Source: Bacillus_BA fengqiuensis (lineage in GTDB: Bacteria > Bacillota > Bacilli > Bacillales > Bacillaceae_H). From it: 64,000 nucleotides of DNA. Under the pieces are notes generated by a model that did no database searches, was not told the DNA's origin, and worked only from the letters and a program-made list of their open reading frames with translations. The stretch lies in the NCBI GenBank assembly GCA_030813035.1, contig JAUSTV010000003.1. One strand, 5' to 3'. Positions 32,559 through 41,128 of the stretch are shown here, piece by piece (within the stretch, counting starts at the first letter, position 1; each line of letters starts with the position of its first letter). Made by a program: the position numbers and the translations under genes.

Positions 32559-33929
32559 TTAAGCCATTTCCACTTCTTCAGCGGCAAAACGATGAATCGC
32601 ATAAGCCGTATTTTTTCCTTGTTGGGCCGCTGTAACGACCATCGCTTCCCCTTGACCTTTGCCGAAAATGACATCCCCGCAAGCAAATACTTTCGAATTG
32701 GATGTTTGTAATGTATCTAGATTCACCTTCACGACACCATGGTCATGCTGGAGATCAAACTCTTCAATTAATCCTATATGGCGATTTTGACCAATTGCCT
32801 TAATGACCGCATCTACCTCTAACACGAACTCGGATCCTTCAATCGGCACAGGACGTCTTCTGCCATCGGTCCCCGGTTCTCCAAGGCTCATTTTGACACA
32901 TTCAATTTGTTTTACTTTTCCGTTTTCATCCCCAATGATGCGCTTAGGAGCGGTTAACCAGCGAAACTCAACACCATCTTGTTTCGCAAAATCATATTCA
33001 AAATCATACGCCGTCATTTCCTCAGCTGTACGTCTATATAGAATTTTGACATTATCGGCTCCTAAACGCACAGAACAGGTCGCAGCATCAATGGCCGTAT
33101 TTCCGGCCCCTATGACAACGGCCCGGCTGCCCGCAAAATCAACTGATAGAGGTTTCGTTTTCGTGTCTTTCACAAACTCGATAGCATCGTATACCCCATC
33201 CAGATGCTCCCCTTCAATTCCAATATTTGGCACTTCTGCCATGCCGATAGCCAGTACCACAAAATCATATTCTTCCATGATTTCTTTAGCGGAAATATCT
33301 TTGCCGACTCTCGTATTCGTGCGTATCTCTACATCAAGTCCCTTTACCTGATTAACTTCCCAATAGGAAATCTGCTTTGGTAAACGAAACGATACGATAC
33401 CATATGTGTTCAGGCCTCCAGCTTCTTCCTCCGCTTCAAATATCGTGACACCGTAACCCAATCTGGCAAGCTCCCTCGCAGCTGAAAGACCCGCAGGCCC
33501 TCCGCCCACTATCGCAACTTTCTTTCCGTTCGCTTCACCCTTGGAGAACAGTACTTGTTCATTTTGGATGGCCCAATCTGTGGCATAACGCTGAAGATCA
33601 CCAATCATGATTGGCTTTGTAGCATCATTTAAAACACATGCTCCCTCACACAGTTCCTCTGTCGGACAGACTCGCGAACAACTGGCACCGACAGGATTGG
33701 ACAACATGATCGTACGAGCGGACCCTTTTAAATTTCCAGATGCAATCTTTTTAATAAAACTAGGAATATCGATGCTCGTAGGACAGGCCTTAATACAGGG
33801 AGCATCATAACAGAATAGACATCGATTCGCTTCTTCAAGTGCCTCTCGGGCCGTCAGTCCCTTTTTCACCTCTCTGAAATTTTCCATTAAGTCTTTTGGA
33901 GAAAGAGATTCTTTATAAGCTTGCTTCAA
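32559..33929 (-). CDS. preT: Dihydropyrimidine dehydrogenase subunit PreT (PydA)
   Basis: A 456-residue flavoprotein like the small subunit of glutamate synthase. An N-terminal Cys-rich part (CLFCYDAPCIKACP, then CSRVCPTEELCEGAC) binds Fe-S clusters, followed by FAD (GGGPAGLSAARELA) and NAD(P)H (GAGNTAIDAA) motifs. It feeds electrons to PreA. The best start is the TTG at 33929, with AGGAGG 9 bases upstream; an upstream frame that includes this AGGAGG is not credible. It is the first gene of the operon, below a perfect cre. Confidence 0.93.
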   Translation of the reverse strand: MKQAYKESLSPKDLMENFREVKKGLTAREALEEANRCLFCYDAPCIKACPTSIDIPSFIKKIASGNLKGSARTIMLSNPVGASCSRVCPTEELCEGACVLNDATKPIMIGDLQRYATDWAIQNEQVLFSKGEANGKKVAIVGGGPAGLSAARELARLGYGVTIFEAEEEAGGLNTYGIVSFRLPKQISYWEVNQVKGLDVEIRTNTRVGKDISAKEIMEEYDFVVLAIGMAEVPNIGIEGEHLDGVYDAIEFVKDTKTKPLSVDFAGSRAVVIGAGNTAIDAATCSVRLGADNVKILYRRTAEEMTAYDFEYDFAKQDGVEFRWLTAPKRIIGDENGKVKQIECVKMSLGEPGTDGRRRPVPIEGSEFVLEVDAVIKAIGQNRHIGLIEEFDLQHDHGVVKVNLDTLQTSNSKVFACGDVIFGKGQGEAMVVTAAQQGKNTAYAIHRFAAEEVEMA

Positions 33930-34157
33930 TTCAATCAACCTCCTTATTTTCAAAGAGCATAGCCAAACGATTTGAAAAAGTGTGTTGTAAAACGAGGATT
34001 AAGTGGAATGTATATAAGAAAAATGATGGAAACAGAATAGTTATTTTTTAGTTATTTTTTAGTAGTTTTCTAGATACCGTTCCAACTATAAGGAAATATC
34101 AATCACCCACTTCCGGATAAACCTTCAATTTCATATTTTGTTTCCCTTTGATCTAAC

Positions 34158-34171
34158 TGTAAGCGCTTACA
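34158..34171. promoter_or_regulatory. Perfect CcpA cre site upstream of preT
   Basis: TGTAAGCGCTTACA fully matches the cre consensus and is part of a 20-bp perfect palindrome (34155-34174). It lies about 230 bp upstream of preT. The rest of the 590-bp preT-yqjE interval holds a D-family repeat and no gene. Confidence 0.75.
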
Positions 34172-34328
34172 GTTTTTTATTACTTCAAAAGCAAGCACTG
34201 CCTTTTATACCCTTCAAAAAATCTAAAAATTCAGAAGTTCTTTTTTATTGTACGTGCCCTGCTTACATCTTACACTATACAAATTGTCAAAACTTCTATC
34301 AATTTTTTTAACCATAATGTAAAAAGAA

Positions 34329-34480
34329 AGAGGATGTGCCAAAAGGGTACAAAACAACCCTTTTGGCACATCCTCCTGAAAAGCCCCGTCATGACAATCC
34401 AGTAAAATCAAGTATTTCGTAACGGAACCTTTCAGTAAAAATTCATTTTTGAGATTGATTAGAGGCTTACGGGACAACCT
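34329..34480 (+). repeat. Two-hairpin repeat, family D copy 1
   Basis: It opens with a perfect 18-bp hairpin (34330-34347/34358-34375), continues with a second, imperfect hairpin around the loop AATCCAGTAAAATCAAG, and ends GGGACAACCTCT, the inverse of its AGAGG start. On the minus strand the first hairpin is followed by TTTCTTTTT and could terminate the yqjE transcript. Confidence 0.85.
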
Positions 34481-34522
34481 CTACCTGAAAAAAACTGTTA
34501 TGCTTCCATTCACAGTCTGTGT

Positions 34523-35644
34523 TTACTGACCTGCTACTTCTTTAATAATCGATACAACCGCTTCTGCTGTTTTAACCAGTTCTTCGATTGGCATTTTTTC
34601 GTTTGTTGTATGAATATCTTCGTAACCAACAGCCAGGTTTACCGTTGGGATTCCGAATCCAGCAATCACATTGGCATCGCTTCCGCCGCCGCTTGTTAAT
34701 AGACGAGGCTCGCGTCCAAGTTTTGTTACGGCTTTTTTCGCTACCTCAACAACATGGTCTCCGTCTGCAAACTTAAATCCAGGATACATGACTTGGACAT
34801 CCACTTCGACTTTTCCGCCCATTTCTTTTGCAGTCATTTCAAAAGCTTCTTTCATTTTTTGAACTTGGGCTTCCATTTTTTCAGGCACTAACGAGCGTGC
34901 TTCCGCTAAAATATGCACATGGTCACATACGATATTCGTTTGAGTCCCGCCTTCAAAACGGCCAATATTCGCTGTCGTTTCTTCATCGATACGGCCTAAT
35001 GGCATTTTGGCAATTGCTTTTGCTGCTAATGTAATAGCTGAAATTCCTTTTTCAGGTGCAACACCCGCGTGAGCCGTTTTGCCATACACGGTTGCTTTTA
35101 CTTTTGCCTGTGTTGGAGCTGCAACAATAATGTCTCCCACCTTGCCGTCACTATCCAGCGCATAGCCGAATTTAGCCGTCATAACGGCAGGATCCATTGC
35201 CTTTGCCCCAACTAAACCAGATTCTTCACCAACCGTAATAATGAATTGAATCGTACCATGTTCAATGTTATTTTCTTTCAATACTTGAATGGCTTCGAGC
35301 ATGGCTGCCAAGCCCGCTTTATCATCGGCCCCCAAAATGGTCGTCCCATCTGTTACGATATAACCGTCTTTAATCGATGGTTTAATGCCTTTCCCTGGTA
35401 CAACCGTGTCCATATGCGACGTAAAGTAGATCGAATCTACGCTTTCTTTCGTTCCTGTTAATGTACAAATTAAGTTACCTGCTCCATGGCCCGTTACAGA
35501 GGTCGTATCATCCTCAACTACATTTACACCAAGTGCCGTAAACTTTTCTTTTAGTACTTTTGCAATTTCTGTTTCATATTTCGTTTCAGAGTCTACTTGA
35601 ACCAATTCTAAAAATAAGTCGACTAGTCGTTGTTGATTAACCAT
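34523..35644 (-). CDS. yqjE: M20 family peptidase YqjE (tripeptidase T-like)
   Basis: A 373-residue zinc peptidase with FTSHMDTVV (first His/Asp), GADDKAG (bridging Asp), GEESG (catalytic Glu), LDSDG and the late His in EDIHTTNE. The lid domain includes KTAHAG. It is strongly YqjE-like. Although ureidopropionases are also M20 proteins, this one is the conserved backbone gene and lies outside the pyrimidine operon. The substrate is unproven. It follows yqjD by 27 bp. Confidence 0.9.
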   Translation of the reverse strand: MVNQQRLVDLFLELVQVDSETKYETEIAKVLKEKFTALGVNVVEDDTTSVTGHGAGNLICTLTGTKESVDSIYFTSHMDTVVPGKGIKPSIKDGYIVTDGTTILGADDKAGLAAMLEAIQVLKENNIEHGTIQFIITVGEESGLVGAKAMDPAVMTAKFGYALDSDGKVGDIIVAAPTQAKVKATVYGKTAHAGVAPEKGISAITLAAKAIAKMPLGRIDEETTANIGRFEGGTQTNIVCDHVHILAEARSLVPEKMEAQVQKMKEAFEMTAKEMGGKVEVDVQVMYPGFKFADGDHVVEVAKKAVTKLGREPRLLTSGGGSDANVIAGFGIPTVNLAVGYEDIHTTNEKMPIEELVKTAEAVVSIIKEVAGQ

Positions 35645-35671
35645 TATGTATCCCTCCAGAAGTCGTAAAAA

Positions 35672-37222
35672 TTAGAGCGGGATGTTGCCGTGTTTTTTCT
35701 TCGGACGGTCTTCTCGTTTGTTTCGCAACATCTCCAAAGCTTGAATGAGTTTTATTCTTGTATCGCGCGGATCGATTACATCATCGACCATTCCAAGTTT
35801 AGCCGCTACATACGGATTAGCGAATTTCTCACGGTATTCCTCGATTTTTTGCGCTCTTGTCACGTCAGGGTTTTCACTGTTTTGAATTTCTTGGGCGAAG
35901 ATGATATTTGCCGCTCCTTGCGGTCCCATTACCGCTATTTCAGCGTTGGGCCAAGCATACACAATATCTGCTCCAATTGATTTGCTGTTTAGGGCAACGT
36001 ATGCACCGCCGTATGCTTTTCGTAAAATGACCGTAATTTTCGGGACTGTGGCTTCCGAATACGCATATAAAATTTTAGCTCCATGGCGAATGATTCCTCC
36101 ATGTTCCTGCTTAACACCCGGAAAAAATCCCGTTACATCTTCAAACGTAAGAAGTGGAATATTAAAAGAGTCGCAAAAACGGATAAAGCGAGCAGCTTTA
36201 TCAGAAGAATTAATATCCAAACCTCCTGCCATCACTTTCGGCTGGTTGCAAACCAGCCCGACCACTTCACCGTTTATCCTTGCAAATCCGACTACAATAT
36301 TTTTGGCAAAGTCTCTCTGAACCTCCAAAAATGAATGTTCATCAACCACTTGCGTGATCACATTTCGTACATCATATGGTCTAACCGCATCAAAAGGTAC
36401 TGCATCCGCTAAATCAGGCCGATAATGTCCATTCTGTTCAGCTTTGCCAAAAGGCGGCTTTTCTCCATTATTTTGCGGCAAATAACTTAACAATAACCGT
36501 ACTTTTTCCAGCACTTCTTTTTCCGTTCCCCCTGAAAAGTGGGCATTTCCGCTAATTTCATTATGTACATTCGCCCCGCCAAGGTTTTCCGCTGTAATTT
36601 TCTCTCCCGTTACCGTTTCAATAACCTTTGGGCCCGTGATGAACATCTGACTTGTTTTTTCTACCATAAAAACAAAGTCAGTAATCGCCGGGGAATACAC
36701 GGCTCCTCCCGCACATGGTCCCATAATAACAGAGATTTGCGGAATGACGCCTGAATAAATCGAATTACGATAAAAAATTTGACCGTATCCATCTAATGAT
36801 ACCACACCTTCTTGAATTCGCGCTCCTCCCGAATCGTTCAAGCCGATAAACGGTGTCCCTGTTTTCGCCGCTAAATCCATAACGTAAGCAATTTTTTTTG
36901 CATGCATTTCCCCTAATGCACCGCCAAATACGGTGAAATCTTGGGAGAATAAATAAATGGGGCGTCCGTGAACTTTTCCGTATCCCGTTACGACCCCATC
37001 CCCAGGTCCCTTTTTGTCTTTTAATCCGAAGTCATTGCACCGATGCTCAATAAAAGGATTCAGCTCAACAAAGCTTCCTTCATCCACCAATAAATCAATC
37101 CGTTCACGGGCTGTAAGCTTTCCTTTTTCATGCTGCTTTTCAATTCGTTTGTCACCACCGCCCAGTTCCACTTCACGCCGATAGTCATATAAGTCATTGA
37201 TTTTGTCATACATATCAATCAT
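35672..37222 (-). CDS. yqjD: Acyl-CoA carboxylase carboxyltransferase subunit (propionyl-CoA carboxylase beta type)
   Basis: A 516-residue carboxyltransferase with both crotonase-like halves; the N half has SQDFTVFGGALGEMHAKK, LNDSGGARIQEGV and GPCAGGAVYSPA, the C half FEDVTGFFPGVKQEHGG and AYGGAY. It would transfer CO2 from biotin to propionyl-CoA, giving methylmalonyl-CoA for the epimerase upstream. No biotin carboxylase/BCCP gene is in the window. The ATG at 37222 overlaps the epimerase stop by 8 bp and has AGGAGG 9 bases upstream. Confidence 0.9.
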   Translation of the reverse strand: MIDMYDKINDLYDYRREVELGGGDKRIEKQHEKGKLTARERIDLLVDEGSFVELNPFIEHRCNDFGLKDKKGPGDGVVTGYGKVHGRPIYLFSQDFTVFGGALGEMHAKKIAYVMDLAAKTGTPFIGLNDSGGARIQEGVVSLDGYGQIFYRNSIYSGVIPQISVIMGPCAGGAVYSPAITDFVFMVEKTSQMFITGPKVIETVTGEKITAENLGGANVHNEISGNAHFSGGTEKEVLEKVRLLLSYLPQNNGEKPPFGKAEQNGHYRPDLADAVPFDAVRPYDVRNVITQVVDEHSFLEVQRDFAKNIVVGFARINGEVVGLVCNQPKVMAGGLDINSSDKAARFIRFCDSFNIPLLTFEDVTGFFPGVKQEHGGIIRHGAKILYAYSEATVPKITVILRKAYGGAYVALNSKSIGADIVYAWPNAEIAVMGPQGAANIIFAQEIQNSENPDVTRAQKIEEYREKFANPYVAAKLGMVDDVIDPRDTRIKLIQALEMLRNKREDRPKKKHGNIPL

Positions 37223-37640
37223 CGTGAACGTCCTCCTTTTTCTCCTTTTCACACAATTCATACAAAACTCCACCGCACGATTTTGGGTGAACAAAAGCAA
37301 TATTTGCTCCTCCTGCTCCCTTTCTCGCTTTCATATCGATCATCTGAACTCCCTCAGACTGAAGCTGTTCGATTCTCTCCTCAATAGAGGTGACACCCAA
37401 TGCAACATGGTGGATGCCTTCTCCTTTATTCTCGATAAAACGGTGGATGGGACTTTCATTTGAAGTCGGTTCCAATAACTCAATTTTCGTTTCGCCCGCT
37501 TGCAAAAATGCGACCTTCACTTTTTGCGATTCCACGACTTCAATTCCTTTAAGCGGCATTTTCAATACGTCTACATATAAAGGTAAAGCGCTTTCTATAG
37601 AGCGAACCGCAATACCGATATGATCAATCTTTTCCACCAT
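37215..37640 (-). CDS. mce: Methylmalonyl-CoA epimerase (YqjC)
   Basis: A 141-residue vicinal-oxygen-chelate protein converting (S)- to (R)-methylmalonyl-CoA. Metal/catalytic residues lie in EKIDHIGIAV, KIELLEP, GIHHVALGV and the C-terminal GVLYELCE. The ATG at 37640 has GGAAGGGG 6 bases upstream; a longer frame is unsupported. It overlaps yqjD, giving an obligate carboxylase-epimerase pair next in the pathway to the mutase genes at 43.8-48.1 kb. Confidence 0.93.
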   Translation of the reverse strand: MVEKIDHIGIAVRSIESALPLYVDVLKMPLKGIEVVESQKVKVAFLQAGETKIELLEPTSNESPIHRFIENKGEGIHHVALGVTSIEERIEQLQSEGVQMIDMKARKGAGGANIAFVHPKSCGGVLYELCEKEKKEDVHDD

Positions 37641-37746
37641 GTTGTTCCCCTTCCCTTTTTCAGCCGTTTGCATACCACTATATCCATTCTGCAAAAAATT
37701 ACAATTTCCTTCAACTTTCAAATAGTTATCCACAAAAGCCGCTGCC

Positions 37747-37775
37747 TTGTATCCTTTTATAAATGGATATAAAAT
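37747..37775 (+). promoter_or_regulatory. Sigma-A-like promoter of prli42
   Basis: TTGTAT, a 17-bp spacer and TAAAAT precede the prli42 ATG by about 30 bp. Confidence 0.45.
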
Positions 37776-37806
37776 ATGGATAGCAACTCATGAGGGAGAG
37801 AGTAAA

Positions 37807-37902
37807 ATGTCCAATAAAAAGATGCAAAAAATAGTCGTCATGCTCATGCTTGGCACAATGATATTAACTACATTGCTGGCGGGCCTAACCATGTGGCTTT
37901 AA
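37807..37902 (+). CDS. prli42: Stressosome-associated membrane miniprotein Prli42
   Basis: A 31-residue ORF: a basic start MSNKKMQKIVV and one transmembrane helix ending LLAGLTMWL. Size, charge pattern and the L(L/T)AG near the C-terminus match Prli42, the Firmicutes miniprotein that in Listeria recruits the stressosome to the membrane through RsbR. GGGAGAG lies upstream and a promoter-like sequence precedes it. It lies divergently beside the epimerase gene and converges with the L,D-transpeptidase gene. Confidence 0.85.
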   Translation: MSNKKMQKIVVMLMLGTMILTTLLAGLTMWL

Positions 37903-37974
37903 TACGTAAAATGCGGTGGCGACTGCTTAATCTTGAGAGATATTCGCGCAGCGTTTTATATTTTTATTAAAAAC

Positions 37975-38007
37975 AAAGCCCCAAGCATATTCAATGCTTG
38001 GGGCTTT
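37975..38007. terminator. Bidirectional terminator between prli42 and the L,D-transpeptidase
   Basis: A perfect 14-bp stem AAAGCCCCAAGCAT and complement with a 5-nt loop; T4 on the plus and GTTTTT on the minus side. Confidence 0.88.
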
Positions 38008-38535
38008 TCATGGACTCAATGTTTCCGCGGATACTGCTCCTTCTTGCCGGGCCAGTTCTTCAAACGAAAGTGTTGTTTTCACCACCAACACTTTCGTTCC
38101 TAAAGGTACTTGATCATATAACCATTCGATGGATTCGGGATGAAAGCGAATGCATCCTTCCGTTACATACTTGCCAATTGATTGTTCATTGTTTGTACCG
38201 TGAAGTCCGTAAATGCGTCCATCCGTCTCTCTTGCATCAAATCCGATCCACCTTGTTCCCAAAGGATTTTCCGGATCCCCTCCTTGTATATCCTTTCGTC
38301 GGTAGTATGGATTTTTAGCCTTTACGACAACGGTAAATTTCCCTTCTGGCGTGAGTTCTGGTTCTTTTCCCGTAGAGATGGGAAACACGTACTGAATTTC
38401 CCCTTCATCAATGAACACCGCTTTATTGTTTTCCTTATTTACGATAATAAAAGGATCTCCTAAAACCGGGTTTGTTCCCAGCGGCCAAATCGGAGAGAAC
38501 ATGGATAACAGCAGCATAGAAAAAATAATATTCAT
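38008..38535 (-). CDS. L,D-transpeptidase (YkuD domain)
   Basis: A 175-residue exported protein. Residues 1-20 form a signal-like hydrophobic segment. The YkuD domain has IYGLHGTN (His) and TEGCIRFHPESIEWLYD (catalytic Cys and Arg); the usual SHGC is TEGC here. These enzymes make 3-3 peptidoglycan cross-links or attach ligands. It has no LysM domain. The ATG at 38535 has GGTGG 5 bases upstream. Confidence 0.85.
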   Translation of the reverse strand: MNIIFSMLLLSMFSPIWPLGTNPVLGDPFIIVNKENNKAVFIDEGEIQYVFPISTGKEPELTPEGKFTVVVKAKNPYYRRKDIQGGDPENPLGTRWIGFDARETDGRIYGLHGTNNEQSIGKYVTEGCIRFHPESIEWLYDQVPLGTKVLVVKTTLSFEELARQEGAVSAETLSP

Positions 38536-38592
38536 GATTTCCACCGCCTTTTTCTTATTTTCCGTAAGACGATGGGAAAGCATGCATGAGAA

Positions 38593-39543
38593 TCATTCTA
38601 CTTTCAGTGATTTTTTAATCAGCAAATATTGTTCAACTTCTCTTACAAACTGATGCAACTGTGCCCTTGCTTCAAATTCCTCCCTTGTTTTAGGGAGAGA
38701 CTTTTCTTTAAATTCCTCCTGCAATTGTCGTAATTTGATAAGAAAAAGCTGTGCCGTATTTCCCGGGTGAATACATAGGCTCAATTCTTCGAGAAAATCT
38801 GCAATCATATATCGTTGTTCGACAAATGGTTCAATGGATGTCACAATCGGCAAAACACGTTCAATGATCTCGAATTGTTTTTCGCGTGTTTTAAAATAAT
38901 GATAATAATAGTTTTCTGCGCGTAAAAAGTGATTTTCAACATCCCTGAATGCAAGGCTCTTTCCTTCTTCGATTAAACGGGCCGTCTCTGTAATCTCTTT
39001 CCCCATCCAATGGCTTTCATTCGTCCTTAAATATGTAATCATTTCTTCAAAGATTTTGCGGAAATTATGTTCGATTTGTGTTTGGTATTGCTTGAGCTTC
39101 GAATCAAGACTTGGCATATATAAATTGACAAGAAGAGCCACCCCGATTCCAATCACAATAATACCAATTTCATTTAATACAATCCCCATAGTGACATTTT
39201 GTTCGGAATAAATATGAAGAGTGATAACCGAACTTGTTACGACGCCTTCGGTAATTTTAAAGAATACGGTAACCGGAATAAAAAATAAAATCATAAGTCC
39301 AATCACGACAGGATGATAACCAATTCCTTCAAAGAAAATGAACGAAAAGAGAATGGCCAATATGCAGGCAAAAAACCTGGCGGATGCACTTTGAAGAGAT
39401 TTTCTCTTAGAGTTTTGGACGCATAAAATCGTCAAAATACCTGCAGAAGCAAAATAATTCAAGTGAAAAAACTGTGCAATGATAATGGCCGCAGCTGTGC
39501 CAACTGCTGTCTTGATGGTGCGGTAACCAATTTTAAATTTCAT
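38593..39543 (-). CDS. yqjA: YqjA, aromatic acid exporter family protein
   Basis: A 316-residue protein with an N-terminal membrane domain of about five helices (residues 1-150, MKFKIGYRTIKTAVG start) and a C-terminal helical cytoplasmic domain rich in Glu/Lys (ArAE_1_C type). It matches YqjA; substrates are not known. The start at 39543 matches the family N-terminus; an ATG eight codons upstream (39567) with AGGA is an alternative. Confidence 0.82.
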   Translation of the reverse strand: MKFKIGYRTIKTAVGTAAAIIIAQFFHLNYFASAGILTILCVQNSKRKSLQSASARFFACILAILFSFIFFEGIGYHPVVIGLMILFFIPVTVFFKITEGVVTSSVITLHIYSEQNVTMGIVLNEIGIIVIGIGVALLVNLYMPSLDSKLKQYQTQIEHNFRKIFEEMITYLRTNESHWMGKEITETARLIEEGKSLAFRDVENHFLRAENYYYHYFKTREKQFEIIERVLPIVTSIEPFVEQRYMIADFLEELSLCIHPGNTAQLFLIKLRQLQEEFKEKSLPKTREEFEARAQLHQFVREVEQYLLIKKSLKVE

Positions 39544-39680
39544 TGTATCGTAAGCCCCTATATTCATTTTTTGTCCTGATCTAACAGGCTTTCTGCTTGA
39601 AGTTTCACTTCACCCTGTCTTTAGTTTACGAAACATTGATCGAATGCAACAATAAAGTTTAAGACATGATTGCAAAGAAT

Positions 39681-39716
39681 GAAAAAAAGATGACCATAAA
39701 TGGTCATCTTTTTTTC
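39681..39716. terminator. Terminator of the art operon
   Basis: A perfect 16-bp stem GAAAAAAAGATGACCA with a 4-nt loop and T7, two bases beyond the artR stop. Confidence 0.88.
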
Positions 39717-39717
39717 A

Positions 39718-40440
39718 TTATAGCATCTTTTCCAAGAAATCTTTCGCTCTTTTGCTTTTCGGGGCCGAGAAAAATTCAGCCGGAGGCGCATCTTCTACTA
39801 AGAGTCCACCATCTAAAAACAACACTCTGTCTGCCACTTCTCTTGCAAAGCCCATTTCGTGTGTCACAATGGCCATGGTCATTCCAGTATGGGCCAGTGA
39901 TTTCATTACTTCCAATACTTCTTTAACCATTTCCGGATCAAGAGCGGACGTTGGTTCATCAAATAAAATGACTTCAGGATTCATCGCCAGCGCTCTCGCA
40001 ATCGCGACACGCTGCTTTTGTCCTCCTGATAAGCGGTTCGGATACTCATTCGCCTTTTCAGCCAAACCGACTTTCTTTAATAACTCATGCCCTTTTTCTT
40101 CCGCCTCTTTTTTAGAGACTCCCTTTACCGTCATCGGTGCATATGTTAAGTTTTCAAGAACGGTCTTATGAGGGAAGAGATGAAAATGCTGAAATACCAT
40201 TCCGACATTTTGTCTTACCTTCATAATGTCTGTTTTTGGATCAGCAATATCCTGATCACCAATCCAAATATGACCATCCGTTGGTTCCTCCAGCAAATTC
40301 ATGCATCGCAAAAAGGTTGATTTCCCCGAACCGGAAGGACCTACAATTGCGACAACTTCCCCTTCTTTAATCGTTGTCGAAATTCCTTTTAGTACTTCCA
40401 GTTTTCCAAATGATTTATGAAGATTGTCAACTTTAATCAC
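39718..40440 (-). CDS. artR: Arginine ABC transporter ATP-binding protein
   Basis: A 240-residue polar-amino-acid ABC ATPase: Walker A GPSGSGKST, Q-loop, signature LSGGQKQRVAIARAL, Walker B VILFDEPTSALDPE and H-loop THE. It energises ArtPQ uptake. The start is GTG at 40440, with AGGAGA upstream inside artQ; the genes overlap by 8 bp. The gene is the last of artP-artQ-artR. Confidence 0.93.
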   Translation of the reverse strand: MIKVDNLHKSFGKLEVLKGISTTIKEGEVVAIVGPSGSGKSTFLRCMNLLEEPTDGHIWIGDQDIADPKTDIMKVRQNVGMVFQHFHLFPHKTVLENLTYAPMTVKGVSKKEAEEKGHELLKKVGLAEKANEYPNRLSGGQKQRVAIARALAMNPEVILFDEPTSALDPEMVKEVLEVMKSLAHTGMTMAIVTHEMGFAREVADRVLFLDGGLLVEDAPPAEFFSAPKSKRAKDFLEKML

Positions 40441-41092
40441 TTTTTCTCATTCTCCTCTCGACCGCCTTGCCAAGGAGCGTCAAGCCGATAACCATTATAT
40501 AGTAAATAAGACCGGCTAAAAGAAGCGGCTCAAAATAGCGATATGTTTGACCGCCTACAATATAAGCACGACGCATGATATCCATGGCGCCAATTACTGT
40601 TACTACGGCTGATTCTTTTGTAAGAGTAATGAACTCATTCATTAAAGCCGGTAAAATGTTTTTCAACGCTTGCGGCAAAATAATGTCTTTCATCATTTGT
40701 CTATAAGGAATACCCAACGCAAGGGAAGCTTCACGCTGGCCCTTGTCCACCGCCAAAATTCCTCCGCGGATAACCTCGGAAATGTATGCTGCAGAGTTTA
40801 AGCCGAACGCCATCACCGCTGCAGGATAGGCATCGATTTCAAATCCCAAAATTTGCGGCAATCCAAAATAAATAATTAACAATTGCAGTACTAGCGGTGT
40901 TCCACGGAATACAGATGTATAAGCATCCGCTATCCATGCCAGTACTTTTACTCGCCCAATCTTAAATAACGCTAAAACAATCCCTAATGTAAATCCCAGC
41001 AATGCCGATGCCAGGACAATTTTTATCGTTACCCATATCCCTTCTAATATATAAGGGATTGAGGGCAGGATTTGCGTAAAGTCCAAATTCAT
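40433..41092 (-). CDS. artQ: Arginine ABC transporter permease
   Basis: A 219-residue permease of the His/Glu/Gln/Arg/opine family with about five membrane helices and the EAA-like loop GQREASLALGIPYRQMM. It matches YqiY. It lies 36 bp after artP and overlaps artR. Confidence 0.93.
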   Translation of the reverse strand: MNLDFTQILPSIPYILEGIWVTIKIVLASALLGFTLGIVLALFKIGRVKVLAWIADAYTSVFRGTPLVLQLLIIYFGLPQILGFEIDAYPAAVMAFGLNSAAYISEVIRGGILAVDKGQREASLALGIPYRQMMKDIILPQALKNILPALMNEFITLTKESAVVTVIGAMDIMRRAYIVGGQTYRYFEPLLLAGLIYYIMVIGLTLLGKAVERRMRKSD

Positions 41093-41128
41093 GCCCGACC
41101 CATTCCTCTCTCTCCGTCAATGTTCAGC

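Noticed and set aside
34223..34477. 84-codon minus-strand ORF between preT and yqjE
   Set aside because: It is a reading through the family D repeat; the corresponding frame in copy 2 (48183-48335) is broken by stops, so it is not coding.
34523..35644. M20 peptidase as the missing ureidopropionase
   Set aside because: The sequence is strongly YqjE-like, it is a backbone gene in B. subtilis too, and it lies beyond the operon and a repeat.
38138..38152. ATGAAAGCGAATGCA, a formal cre match
   Set aside because: It lies inside the L,D-transpeptidase coding region with no promoter nearby; chance match is likely.
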